Shown here one piece after another: positions 1 to 11,007 of a stretch of 64,000 bases of DNA. The notes beneath the pieces were generated by a model. That model saw only the letters and a list, made by a program, of their open reading frames with translations, searched no databases and was not told the DNA's origin. The translations under genes were made by a program, and so were the position numbers. The DNA is taken from NCBI GenBank assembly GCA_003290165.1, contig QNQO01000452.1, positions 688,501 through 752,500 on the forward strand, read 5' to 3'. Source of the stretch: Berberis thunbergii (Eukaryota; Streptophyta; Magnoliopsida; Ranunculales; Berberidaceae). Numbering within the stretch: the first letter of the stretch is position 1; the number at the start of each line of letters is the position of its first letter.

Positions 1-416
1 TCATACTTGGTTGTCATTGATCTCAAGATCTTCTCAATAATAACTACATTGTCCATCTTTTCACCATGTATCCGCATTTTATTTGCAACAGTAAGAGTCC
101 AAGAGAAATATTCATTCACTGATTCTCCAAACTTCATATGTAGTAACTCAAACTCTTTGTGAAGAGCTTGTGGTTGTGCCCTCATAACTCTAGCACTGCC
201 TCGATATTTTTTTTCCATAGAGTCCCAAATATCTTTAGTAGTTTGCTTCTCCAGTATGGGTTCCAAAATAGCTCGATCTATTGCTTGAAACAAATAATTT
301 TTTTTCAAGTCTTTCAGCTATAAATCCTCCAAGGTTTTGCGCTGAGCCTCATTCAATACTGCTCCTACGGGATGTTTAGGAATGCCATTCTCCACCAAGC
401 TAAGAAGACTACGGCT
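1..416 (-). pseudogene. Copia gag (UBN2-type) fragment
   Basis: The minus strand translates to a typical Copia gag segment, including SLVENGIPKHP, LFQAIDRAI, TKDIWDSMEKKYRGS, RAQPQALHKEFELLHM and GESVNEYFSW. This matches the UBN2 gag family that packages Copia RNA. The usual N-terminal segment before SLVENG is missing: the reading joins directly to the leader after the primer site. An in-frame TAG lies at 318-320, so the copy is not functional. The rest of gag-pol lies outside the window. Confidence 0.85.
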
Positions 417-734
417 TCTCCAAATATCAGATCCCAAGTTTGGGCTCTGATTTCAATTGTTGGCTCGTACGCGCACCTCTGGGTCAACTATACATAGCAA
501 CGATAACTATACATAGCAACGATATTTTTTCGCACCTCTGGGTCCACTATACATAGCAACGATATTGTTCTCAACTTAAACACCGCAACTTGGGCCTACC
601 ATTCGGGCATCGGGTGTGGGGTTTTTATCTTAAAATGCCCCGTTGCTATTAGGGAGTGGATCACTCCCTTATAAACCTTAGTGACGACTCCACCTTACTT
701 GATATGGGACTATTTAAACCAATTTCATCCCAAC
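1..734 (-). mobile_element. Copia-type LTR retrotransposon, 5' end, running off the window
   Basis: Read on the minus strand this is an LTR followed by a primer site and gag. The LTR spans 459-734 and has matching ends TGTTGG and CCAACA. Next to it, at about 443-458, lies a primer site resembling the Copia initiator-Met site TGGTATCAGAGC but altered to TTGAAATCAGAGC. The LTR has an internal duplication: the block containing CTATACATAGCAACGATA occurs three times between 485 and 565. A 17-bp palindrome, GGGAGTGATCCACTCCC, lies near 653-670. The other LTR would lie to the left of position 1, so the target duplication cannot be tested. Confidence 0.8.
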
Positions 735-1352
735 AGGGATGAAGAGCTTCCTTAGTCCTCCTTTTTTTTTCTCATCAGAGCCTGGTTCTTTGTGGATTCT
801 GAAGGGAAAAAAAAAAAAACCCTAATCAAATCAATAAAAATATGAAAACCGAATCCAACCGAAAATTAAATAAATAAAGATCAAACAATGGAAATATTTG
901 ACTAAATATATGAAATAAATAAATAAAAGACTGAATATATAGAAAACATTAAACTATTCAATCACGAAATGAGGAATTGTCATACCATGAAACAGATCAG
1001 AGAAATAATGAAGAATATTATTCATCAATTAGGAATCCTGGTCTTCTTTTTTTCTTTCTGGCACAACTGGTGGCGGTTATTTGAGGAGAAAATTTTAATC
1101 TCTTGTCATGATTGGTTAAGCGAAATGCATGTTAATTAAGCGTGCCAATAATGAAACTTTTTAATTCAAGATAAACTCATTTTTAAACAAAAATTTGGAA
1201 TATGTCCAAACCATGAAGTGGATCAAAAGACAAATTTCTTTTTATTATAGCAAAAGTAGGATGAATATTAAACCATTGAACAGGTATTAGTGCATGTGAT
1301 TATTATTGCCAAATCTTTTTATAATAATGATTGTATAGAGAAGTAGATAAAA

Positions 1353-1353
<1 letters not shown>
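735..1353. other. AT-rich spacer, no feature recognised
   Basis: No coding similarity, RNA gene or clear repeat was seen. It holds A-runs near 809-820 and scattered TA-rich sequence flanking the Copia LTR. Confidence 0.5.
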
Positions 1354-1395
<42 letters not shown>

Positions 1396-1470
1396 GCTCA
1401 TTTCCAAGATTTTCGGGGTCGGCTACATGAATTTTGATTCTCCAAGCAATGCGATGAAAATCATGAAAAA
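1354..1470 (-). mobile_element. RTE-type LINE 3' end with ATG-repeat tail
   Basis: A pure CAT/ATC microsatellite at 1354-1392 is followed by a block containing CGGGGTCGGCTACATGAAT. On the minus strand this reads ATTCATGTAGCCGACCCCG followed by a (GAT)n tail. That is the conserved 3' end of plant RTE LINEs and of SINEs that borrow it. The copy at 6838 has the same arrangement plus coding sequence, which supports LINE origin. The rest of 1471-2222 shows nothing recognisable. Confidence 0.55.
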
Positions 1471-2222
1471 GAATGAAAGAACAATCCCACTATGAATACA
1501 ACCAAAAAAAAAAAAGTTATCACTTGAATTACACAACCATCCACTAAAATGGTTGATTGAGATATCTTTGCCAGCTTTTGCCTTTCCAAAATTTCCATTG
1601 CAATAAGCTCTTCACACAAGCTATCAAAATGGTTGAGCGAGATATGAGCTACATGTAGTGAAAATTTTCATCGACTTAAAATGAACAAACCCCCAACTTG
1701 CTTAAAAACTTTTATTTTTCTTTTAATGGTGGCACACACATACTTCATAAAAAAATGCAATACTAAACAAGGAATTAATGATATTAAGAAGAGATAAAAC
1801 GAATAAATTAATCATGAAGACAGTGCATTTGACAACTCTGAAGTGTTGAACTATTAAATATTAGAGTGAGGGTAGGGAATTAGGTTTTGCAATCAGAATG
1901 ACATGACATCATTAGAGGAGGTTTTTTACAACTTCGAGATACACATAAACATTTTGAAGATTTCATCATTATTTCAAGATCACGTCATGTTACCCTGGTT
2001 GCAGAAACTTGGTTTCCTAACATTTTTGTAAATAGTAATACTAGAGCAAACACCTTATGGAATATTACACCGTTGAAAGAGTTAAAAATTTGTTGGGTAA
2101 AATTATTTTGATTAGAATTCCATATCTCCATGTTCACTTAAATCTATGTAACTAGTTTTCATTTTCTTTTCATTTTAACAAAAATGGAGTGTGTTGTTGC
2201 TGAAGTTGTGAATTTCCACTTA

Positions 2223-3091
2223 TTTGGACTATTATAACGCTTGCAGAGTTGAATGAACAATGACAGTGTCATCAACTTGATTTTTGAATTTACTAATTTG
2301 CCTTCACAAATTTGTGCTATTTACAATTGAAATCAATCACTTTTGAATATTGATTAATTATACCTATGCTTCTAACATAATTTATTTGAAGCTCATTAAT
2401 TATCTATAGACTATAAATAGGCTCTTAATTATAACTTTTAGATTTTCATTTTGTCCTCCACATTCCATTCTTTTAACAATAAAAACCAACCCTCTAAAAT
2501 GTTGACTAATTAGACCTAACCTTCTAACATAACTAGTTTGAACCCCCCCCAATTATCTATAAACTATAAATATGCCCTTACATCTAACTTTTGAATTCTC
2601 ATTTTGCTTTTCACATTCCATACTTTTAACAATCAAAATCAGCCCTATAAAATGTTGATTAATTATACCCAAACCCCCAACATAACTTATTTGAAGTCTA
2701 CAATTGTCCATAAACTTTAAATAGGCCCTTACATCTAACTTTTGGATTCTCATTTTGCCTTCTACATTTCATACTCTTAACAATAAAAAACAACACTTCT
2801 CAAACATTGATTAATTATACTGAAGCCTTTAATATAATTTTTTTGAATTTTTTTCAATTATCTATAAACTATAAATAGGCCCTTAAAACAGTAAGAGTTT
2901 AATCTTTAGTTGCATTATTTTACTACTAATATTCTTTAACTTTTTAATTAATTGAATTAGTTAAATTAAAAGTATAAATAAATTTTATTTTGTTTAGAAA
3001 ATTTAAGTCAAAGTTCATAAACTTTTAATTTTTAATGTCTTGAATTTTTTTTTAAAAATATTAAATATGCGCACATGTAGAGCCCGTCTAG
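2223..3091 (+). mobile_element. Helitron-like element with four internal 152-bp tandem units
   Basis: Member of an AT-rich family with at least seven copies in this window. The 5' end reads TTTGGACTATTATAAC after an A (other copies begin TCTGGACTATATAAC). The 3' end carries a GCGCACATGTAGAGC element and CTAG at 3088-3091, followed by T. Insertion between A and T and a CTRR end are Helitron hallmarks. Inside, the phrase TATCTATAAACTATAAATA recurs at about 2401, 2552, 2706 and 2858, a period of 151-154 bp. No Rep/helicase coding is present, so it is non-autonomous. Confidence 0.6.
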
Positions 3092-3181
3092 TACCCAAGC
3101 CCAAGTATAGTTATAAGATGACATTCCCAAGAAGAGAGTCAATATTTGAAATTCAACATAAAAAGTCGATATAGAAATTAA

Positions 3182-3511
3182 GGGTGTGTTTGGTTGCATG
3201 GAATCCTATGCCATGGGAATCCATGAGGGGACCACTACATTTTAGGTTAAATTGATATATCACTCCACATTTACCATTTGACCACCATTTGATTTTGTGA
3301 TCAATGGTGGGAATGGAAGTCCCATGAACATGGGAATCCCACTCCTTGGCCCTCCCAAGGCATGTGATTTTCATGTTCATGGGACTTTCATTCCCACCAT
3401 TGATCACAAAACCAAATGGTGGATATGGAGTGATATATCAATTTAGCTTAAAATGTAGTGGTCCCCTCATGGATTCTCATGGCATAGGATTCCATGCAAC
3501 CAAACACACCC
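3182..3511. mobile_element. Tourist-like (PIF/Harbinger) foldback MITE
   Basis: A 330-bp element whose two halves are inverted copies of each other (about 3182-3340 against 3358-3511). The ends are GGGTGTGTTTGGTTGCATGG and its complement. It is flanked by the 3-bp direct repeat TAA at 3179-3181 and 3512-3514, the expected Tourist target duplication. Open frames through it are mirror images created by the inverted repeat and do not look like a gene. A transcript would fold into one long hairpin. Confidence 0.9.
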
Positions 3512-3692
3512 TAAGTGGAATCAGAAAGTATTGCTTTTTAAGGAATAGAAATCCAAATCAATTTTATTACACAATAGAATCTGTATAACAAACCGTTTCT
3601 ATTATTGAATAGTTTTGGAGGTGTCGTATCTTAATTTACAAAATATAACACAAGAAATTAAGATTTTTAAATCAATGGTGCTAGGTTAACTT

Positions 3693-3718
3693 CCCCCCCC
3701 CCCCCCCCCCCCCCCCCC
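3693..3718. repeat. Poly-C run (about 26 C)
   Basis: An uninterrupted C homopolymer, followed by TCCCCC. Unusual in such AT-rich sequence; its exact length may be an assembly estimate. A glycine-rich open frame on the minus strand here is only translated poly-G. Confidence 0.8.
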
Positions 3719-3735
3719 TCCCCCACAAATGAGTG

Positions 3736-3846
3736 GGCATTTGAAAAGAGGGAGAAAGGTGGAGAATATGATGTTGACGATAATCTCCACGGCATTTGAA
3801 AAGAGGGAGAAAAGGTTGAGAATATGATGTTGACGATAATCTCCAC
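3736..3846. repeat. Tandem duplication of a 55-56 bp unit
   Basis: Two adjacent units beginning GGCATTTGAAAAGAGGGAGA (3736-3790 and 3791-3846) and both ending GACGATAATCTCCAC. They differ by a few bases only, indicating a recent duplication. The remainder of 3847-4080 has nothing recognisable. Confidence 0.8.
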
Positions 3847-4080
3847 CGTAATTGTTTTGTAAGTATTGGAGCAATATCTTCTCAAACTATATCATAATCT
3901 TTAATCTCAATTTGAGAACACTTTCCCCATTTTTTTTCACCATTCATAGGAATTTTTTCTCAGACAGGTTTCTTCAAGTGAAATTACCACACCCTTGGAC
4001 TACATGCTACATGAACAAAAGCATAAAAACGAGACAAACATTAAAACAAAAGCAATCTTATTTGCAGGCATCCCACTTGA

Positions 4081-6135
4081 TGTTGTCATTTTTCGCTTAT
4101 TGTTTTGACCTTAACTTCTAAACCTGTATAAGGAACGTACATGAGCCACGAACCATCGTTGTGGTGGCCAATGACACTCCGATATTAAAGTCAGATAGGG
4201 AATATGAGCAGTGACAGAGCCATGATTTTTGTTGGGGGGGGGGGGGAAGTGATGTCATAATTAATTAAATATAATATAAAATTAGCTACTTTAACATGAT
4301 TTTTTTAAATACAGCAAAAAGGGGAGTACAACAAAGACAGTCATTGAAGATTATAACTACTTCTAGAAACACAACACAAGATAATGAATTGAATTGTTGA
4401 TTACTATTACATGAAGAAAATGAGGAGGAGATTGGGTTGCTTACGATTTTTTTTGTGAAGATGACCAACACAGTGATTAATGAAGGCACATGTACCTAGA
4501 AGAAGAAGTATGAGGTGGTTTGGACCCTGGTGGATCTTGTGAAGATGAGCTCAAATAACTCAATAGTTATAGATCTTTGAAGATGATAAAATATTTCCCC
4601 TCATCTTATCCAATCGATGGAGTGTGAAGAAGAAATTATGGATTTTGATTTCTTGGAGAGATTTGAGGGATTTAACCTCTATCTCTAACTCTAAAAGTAG
4701 AGTTTGAATTTGATATGTATATGATTTGAAAGACGAAGTCCTGGTTGAAGTGAAAAGTGAGAATAGAGAGACAAATAAAAAAACTAACTGAGGGACAAAT
4801 ATTAAAAAAAAAATCTCAAAAGTCAATGGGGACACTTGCATGCTAGTCAAATGTTAGGAGCTTTGTCAGTTCCCACGGACGGCGCCAAATTAATGCAGTC
4901 ATTTTCCGCTCCCTGCTTTGACCTTGACATGCAAACCTGTTGACCTGCAGAAGGAACGCACGTGACCCACAGATCACAGTTGTTGTGGTCGATGACACTC
5001 CGATTCTAAAGTCATACATGGATCTGTGGAAAGTGTAATGCTGTAAACAAAATTTTATAGCGAACCTTAGCTTACCAACCACATGTCTTATTTATAGTGC
5101 AGGAGTCCTGGTTCGACCAAGTCATCGATGACGTAGTTTAGAAAATAAGATCTTCATGGAGATCCATCTCTAATTAGGAGTCGTGCTATGGAGGAAAATG
5201 TTATACCCTTGTTTGGGCGGACCTGAGAGGAAGGGTGCGAGAGAGGCCCGTGATGGCAAAGCCCAATAGGCTTGTGGATCCTAAGAGGGGTTGGACGAGC
5301 TACCAATGGGAGATTATAGTCTCACATCTCCTAGGTGGGGGAAGGGGATGTGCTATAAATGTACGAGATTGGATCTACAAAGTACAATGCATTTTAAAGT
5401 TGTGCGGGTAGTTAGGTTGGGTTCAGAGCGAACAATATTATTTCATGTGGATCGGATCGTGACAGAATTGTATTAGAGTCGGACCTAGCCGGAAGTGTGT
5501 CAACGAGGACGTTAGACTTCCTTAGGGGGTGGACCATGATACTCTTGTGTAGGCGGAACTGATGGGGAGGGTGTGGGACAGGCCCGTGATGGCGAAGTCC
5601 AATAGGTCTATGGATCCCAAGAGGAATTGGGCGAGCTACTAATAGGAAATTATAGCCCCACATCGCCTAGGTGAGGGAATGGTGAGAGATTATAGTCCTA
5701 CATCGCCTAGGTGAGGGAAGGGGATGTGGTATATATGTATGAGGTTGGATCTACAAAATACTATGCGTTTTAAAGTTGTGCGAGCATTGAGCTCAAAACG
5801 GATAATATAGTACTCTGTGGATCGGGTCGTGACAAAAAGTTTCACTGTTAGCCATGTGCTCTTAGATACGCGGAAGATAATTCACGTTCTGAGAGTAGTC
5901 TATAGGTAGAAGCTCCATATGTGATACACACTTTGGCATCTGATCGAAGCTGATCCTCCAGATATTTGCCTTAGCAGGGCTTACAAGTATTGAGGATAGT
6001 TGTGAGACCCGTAGACTTAGTAGTTTGTAAGAATTTGGGTCCATCTGACGGACTGCATTGAGCGGTTGGAATCGTTTAGTTGGATCAATGTTGGATTGGC
6101 ACTAGGACCTGTTATTTTTCAAAATCACCATGACA
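4081..6135 (-). mobile_element. Remnant LTR retrotransposon (Tat-type primer site), minus strand
   Basis: The LTR at 4894-6135 (about 606 bp once the TRIM inside it is removed) is followed on the minus strand by TTTGGCGCCGTCCGTGGGAA at about 4871-4890, the primer-binding sequence typical of plant Tat-lineage Ty3/gypsy elements. A second, truncated LTR copy lies at 4081-4204; both share TTTGACCTT, GGAACG and GATGACACTCCGAT motifs. The 4205-4870 interval between them has no recognisable gag or pol; a G-run lies at about 4235-4247. A third LTR of this family is at 26098. Target duplications were not found. Confidence 0.6.
5199..5834 (+). mobile_element. TRIM (terminal-repeat retrotransposon in miniature)
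   Basis: Two LTRs (5199-5464, 266 bp; 5537-5834, 298 bp), both with TG...ACA ends and shared GGATCGG(G/A)TCGTGACA termini, enclose only 72 bp. That internal piece begins with TTGTATTAGAGTC, a decayed initiator-Met primer site, and ends with the purine tract AGGGGGTGGACCA next to the right LTR. No coding capacity, as expected for TRIMs. The right LTR is longer because a block containing TACATCGCCTAGGTGAGGGAA is duplicated (about 5645-5720). The element sits inside the LTR described at 4081-6135. Confidence 0.8.
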
Positions 6136-6837
6136 CATATATAATGCAGAGTTGAGACCGTTTTGATGTATTATCACCACCTATGCATTTTAAATAAAAC
6201 ATCTTCTATCATTGTGTGTGAAGCAAAAAAGCATGATAGATCTAGGAGGGTAATTTCTTTCCCAATTGTTTGTAGTGCAAACTTTGGCTCTTCATCTTAT
6301 AAGATCTAATCACGTAGCCATGCTAATAAGAGCATCTCCTGAGTAGGCTCAAAAGTCAAATACTGGTTGGTGTTTTGAAGGTGCATTTTCATGCTGTTGA
6401 TCCAAAACTCAATAAGTTTGAGATTTTAGTCCACACAATTGCCAAAAAGAGTATGAGCTAGGTCATTTTGGACGAAGCTAAGCCTCAAGACGTTTTAGCC
6501 AAAATGGTACAAAAATTGTTATTGCGCCCAATTTTTTTTTTTTTTTTTAAAACTATTTTGCAGGATTTTATTAAATAGCTTATTTGAGCACATTCACCAA
6601 CAACACATCCAATATTTGAATTTGAGGTTGAGTTCTCCATTGGAGATGCTATAATTTTATATTTTATGACAACAAATGTCAAACACGCCCTAAGCACATG
6701 CATAATCACTCTTTTTATACATAGTTTTTATTATTTATTTTATTAATGAGATTTGTGTATTTCATTACACATGGTTAATCAACTATGAAATTGAAATTTC
6801 ACAATTTATTATATTTTTTTGTTGTCATTGCATATCA
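6136..6837. other. Spacer, no gene
   Basis: AT-rich sequence with a T-run at about 6532-6548. Short frames contain no recognisable domain. Confidence 0.5.
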
Positions 6838-7196
6838 TTGTCATCATCATCAAAACTCATTCTCAATACTCTCAGGGTCAGTTACATGTATTTTAATTCT
6901 CCAAGCATTGTGGTATTTCACACATATCCTAGCCTAAGCTAAGTTTGAGGATGTCTTCATTTACCATTTTCATCCAAGTTTTCAAGGGTCGTCCATCCAT
7001 CTATACCCTTCATTAACTTGAGAATTTAGGCATTTTCTAATTGGCGTTGTGCTTGATATCTTTTGCATGGGACTAAACCACATTAAATTTTTTTTTCTTG
7101 AATTTTGCTCTCTCTGTGGGCGCTATAACTAAGTATCTTTTAATTCTTTCATTCCTAGTTTTATCCTTATGAATTTTACCACACATTCATCTTACA
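6838..7196 (-). pseudogene. RTE LINE reverse-transcriptase C-terminus and 3' end
   Basis: The minus strand encodes GRPLKTWMKMVNEDILKLSLG followed by a stop, in the style of the C-terminal tail of plant RTE LINE proteins. Upstream (7100-7196) are decayed pieces reading KTRNERI and APTERAKF, matching the preceding conserved segment. The 3' untranslated end contains ACATGTAACTGACCCTGAGA and a GATGATGATGA tail at 6838-6852. Only this 5'-truncated 3' piece is left, which is usual for LINE insertions. Related to the fragment at 1354-1470. Confidence 0.7.
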
Positions 7197-7689
7197 GTTA
7201 ATAATGTTTTCATTTAAATTTTTTTTTAATAATTACATCAGAGTGCATTATATTTTAAACAATTTATAATATATTTAAGTGTATTATTTGTTTTTTTATA
7301 CTAATTTTTTTTTTTTTTAATTTCGCACAAATTTTAAAATAAGTAAACTACCCAAGGTTATCTTCTAATTTACCTGAAACTATATGGGCTATTTTATAGT
7401 TAAAAGATAGTGTTGAAGCCCAATGCCACCCATAGAAAGAGTTCAATGATATGTGAGAAGTTGGTGTGCTCAAATGTGTCACACCAGCGATCAGTTGATT
7501 TTGCATATAATTAAAATTGGAAATTTCTATTGTGATGTGTTCAGAGTTATGTAAAATTATCACTGTTATAGGGCATTGTCGTCTATTTCGTTTGTTCACT
7601 TTATAGTTTATATATTGTCACATATGAAGACTCTCCTTTTCAAATGTTGTAACTAATGCATTCCTAATATTTGCCTCATCATTGCCAAT
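7197..7689. other. Spacer, no gene
   Basis: AT-rich; T-runs at 7301-7318. Nothing recognised. Confidence 0.5.
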
Positions 7690-8425
7690 GATAACCTAGT
7701 TGGATGGTTAAGGCTGTGGTGGTTTAACTCTCATGTCTTGGTTTCTATTAGGGGTGGGCAATGTCGGTTCGGTTCGGTTTTGAGCCCCAAACCGCTTTCG
7801 AACCGATTTCATTCGGTTTGTCCAAAACCCAAACCGAAACCGAATTTTGTATTTGTAAATCGATGAATTCGGTTTAACCGAATTTCGGATCGGTTCGGTT
7901 CGGTTGGGCGAAAATTTCAGGCTCAAGCATTTGAAAGACTTTCATTAAAACATGTCCAATTTTTTTACAGGCCCAATTTTTTTATAGACCCAATTTTTAG
8001 CCAAAAATTGAAAACTTTGAGAGAAGAGAGTGATTTAGTGCAACATGGTGTATTGCAGTGCATTTGTTGCACTAATCAAGTATTGACACCTACTTGTTAT
8101 TTAGTTATTTATATATATCTAATTAATCGGTCGGTTCGGTTATAAATCGGTCGGTTCAAAACTGTAAACCGATTTCGAACCGTTTATAATCGGTTCGGTT
8201 CGGTTTAAATTATTTTCTTTCTACTCATATTTCGGTTCGAAAATCGGTTCGGTCGGTTAACCGAATTTAAATCGGTTTTTGCCCACCCCTAGTTTCTATA
8301 CTCATTGGCGTCATGCTTGCCTTTTAAATTTTATTTTTTTGGTCAACGATAGCCTAGTTGGATGGCTAAGGCTCTGATGGTTTAACCCCCACGTCTTGAA
8401 TTCTATACACACATGCTTACCTTTC
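7690..8425 (+). repeat. tRNA-like SINE dimer, first unit split by a hAT element
   Basis: Two related units: 7690-7748 continuing at 8292-8335, and 8345-8425. Both contain CCTAGTTGGATGG(T/C)TAAGG, which resembles a tRNA A box, then GGTTTAAC, CGTCTTG or TGTCTTG and TTCTATAC. The B box is decayed. The units are separated by about 10 bp once the hAT insertion is removed. Assignment as a SINE rests on the A-box-like motif and the repetition, so it is tentative. Confidence 0.4.
7749..8291. mobile_element. Non-autonomous hAT-type element, CGGTT-rich
   Basis: The ends are TAGGGGTGGGCAA and TTGCCCACCCCTA, a 13-bp perfect terminal inverted repeat. The flanks are perfect 8-bp direct repeats GTTTCTAT at 7741-7748 and 8292-8299, the target-duplication size of hAT transposons. 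Both ends are packed with CGGTTCGGTT motifs in direct and inverted orientation, likely sub-terminal binding sites. No transposase coding. The perfect duplication suggests a fairly recent insertion. Confidence 0.88.
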
Positions 8426-8446
8426 AAAAAAAAAAAAATAATAATA

Positions 8447-8470
8447 ATATATATATATATATATATATAT
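8447..8470. repeat. TA microsatellite
   Basis: About 12 TA units after an A-run. A similar (TA)n is at 9313-9332 and a (GT)n at 9564-9581. The stretch 8471-10030 otherwise has no recognisable gene. Confidence 0.85.
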
Positions 8471-10031
8471 TTGCTTCATTGGGACCCACAAAAAGGAGTT
8501 ATTAATCTTCTTCCTTTTAAATTATACCCTTTTATGTCAAAATTTCAAATTTACTCCAAAATTGAGGAGAAGGAACTGGAAGTTCATGCCAATTTTTTTT
8601 CTCAATTTTACTACTAATTATATTACACCTTAATTAAACTTAGGAAATTGTCCTTCATTTGAAAAGAATTACCGATAATAAAGATTAAATTTATGAATTT
8701 CCTAAATGTTAAATTTCTCTTTTTTAATAGGTTTGATTTTTTTCTAAGGGAAACTCATGATTTTTTTTTATATTTAGTAATTTAGTGATTTATTTGGAGA
8801 GTGTCGAAAACAATCTAAAGAACATAATTTAAACGAGTACACATTACGTGAAAAATGTATGACCAAACCATTGATTGATACACTAGTAATTGTAATTTTT
8901 GTTACAAGAAAGGGCAATTTGAAAAGTTGACAAATTGGAGTGAGATTGTTATTGTATATTTCTTCCTTTGCATTTATAAAGAAGTAGAAAATCATAGGTT
9001 AGGCATTTTTAAAAGTCATGATGGCAGCTAGGTTCTAAAGTTGAGTTGGAAGGAATTGTCATACGGTTCATTTTACATTTACATTTTACATTTTACTGTT
9101 CCTCCTCCAACGTGTATTTGGGGGAACATTCGTCATAACTTTAAGAGTACTGTTTTCCATATACGCAGTTTGAAGTTCAGAGTTCAAGACTACAGTGATT
9201 ATTTTAACTTATAAATTGTTTTTAAATAATCAACTATTTAACATGTTGACGTTGAGAAAATACAAAGAACTGAGATTCTTTGCAAGAAACGAGGCCTGAT
9301 ATACAAATACAAATATATATATATATATATATTTTTTTTTCTTCCTATAGAATAATGGAAAGCACTATAGGTTGGGTCTGGATGTGTATCGATCACCAAC
9401 ATCTTTTAATTATGTCAACTAACCCTTAATTAGAGGAGTAGATTGTTAGTTAAAACACATGCATCTACTTAATTGTTGAGAAATTATTATAATTAATTTA
9501 TGAGCAATCTGTTTTGATCTAAATAATCTGTTTTAATCTGTTTTCATTACAAGCATTGAACTGGCGTGTGTGTGTGTGTGTTATTTTTTCTAGCTTAGTT
9601 AGCAGGCACTATTGCGTGACACTCTGGAATAGAAGTTTGGTGCATCCATAAAAGTTTGAAATCATTGAACAAAATAATTGTTTATTTTTGTGCTATTTTC
9701 CATCTCAGTCAGCAGATCAATAAAAGATTGATATCATTGAACAAATAATTGTTTCTTTTTGTTCCAGATATGTTCGTACAGTATAACGTCAGCTTTGCTT
9801 ATAAGTAGCATTTGTGGATTTCGTCCAAATTTTTACAATGCGCAAAATCTACACTCAATTTTTTACTTAAATGCTAGAAAATCAGATTTTTGTAACTAGG
9901 GTGACGTAGTGTGATCTCGAGATAATGATAAAATCTCAAAAGAATTTATATGTATCTCGAAGTGTAAAAAACCTCATTTGATGATGATGCCACATCATCC
10001 CGATTACAAAACTTGGCTCCCTAGTCTCACT

Positions 10032-10358
10032 CTACTTATTATAATAAAAACAAATGGTATGTGAAAATTCACAAGGTATTTTGTAATTTGAAATACAAAT
10101 ATGATTACCTTTCTACCTTTCCAAATTTAAGTTATTTACAATCAAACTCGACCCTCTAAAATATTGTTAATTATAGATAAGCCCTGAATATAATTTATTC
10201 AAAACTTTTAATTATTTGTAAATTATACATAGGCCCTTAAATATTTAGAATTTCAATAATAATTTTATTTTGCCTTCTCAAACTCATGCTATTTACATTT
10301 AAAGCCATCCCCTTTAAACATTTACTAGCTACAGTCAAGGCTCAAAAATAATATATTT
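10032..10358 (+). mobile_element. Helitron-like element, left part (interrupted)
   Basis: Left part of the AT-rich Helitron-like family (compare 2223-3091), in plus orientation, with TAATTATAGATAAGCCC- and AATTATTTGTAAATTATAC-type phrases. It continues at 18467-19021 after the gypsy element. The exact 5' end is uncertain; a TCTACTTATTATAA match near 10032 is the best candidate. Confidence 0.5.
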
Positions 10359-10737
10359 TGATGATACATCAAAATAGACTGATCATGGCAGTCATACACG
10401 AGGTAGAGAACATCAATCGCGAGGATACAACGTCCCATCTTTTGGGCCAGCCCGTAAAACTCAAGAAGAACTATGCCAACCATAGGGGCCCAAACAAGAC
10501 CCACTATAAGAAAATGTAATCAAAACCCACTATAAGAATTATGTCATTATAAAAGGTAAATGAAACATTTGATATAGGTATGCAACTTTAACTAAATTTT
10601 GTCTAGATTTACTTCATTCTTCAAACAGAGTTGCTGACTTAAGCATCGGAGTGCCTTCAGCAACAAAAAGTGGTCTTTAGCAATGTAACATCTGTTTTGT
10701 AAGTCAAACTTACATGAGGACGATTTTTGGCACATCA
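10359..10737 (+). repeat. 5' LTR of the gypsy element (internally deleted)
   Basis: 379 bp against 562 bp for its 3' partner. The missing part, about 180 bp between AATCAAAACCC and CATTATAAAA, corresponds to about 18080-18270 in the 3' LTR. It ends CACATCA, directly before the primer-like TTTGACGTCGTC at 10739. Confidence 0.85.
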
Positions 10738-11007
10738 GTTTGACGTCGTCTATGAAAAATGACGAATTTCCTTTCCAAAAATAAAATTTAGTGACAAAGT
10801 TCACCGATATTTGGTTAACAATCAAACAACTATCAAGGTCAATGGAACGCTCCACAAATATTCAATCTGGAGGTGAATAATACGACTCGTCGCCTAATAT
10901 CAACCTAGCAATAACCGTCGAACCAATCAGAAAGAAGAGAGCTTCAATAGGTAACAATTCAAACGTCTTTAACATCTTGGGGAATCCCCTCGGACCCCCA
11001 AGTACAG

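Noticed and set aside
3153..3588. Two similar frames on opposite strands
   Set aside because: They are mirror images produced by the Tourist inverted repeat.
3667..3885. Glycine-rich small protein on the minus strand
   Set aside because: The glycines are the translated poly-C run plus a duplicated 55-bp unit; no domain, no start context.
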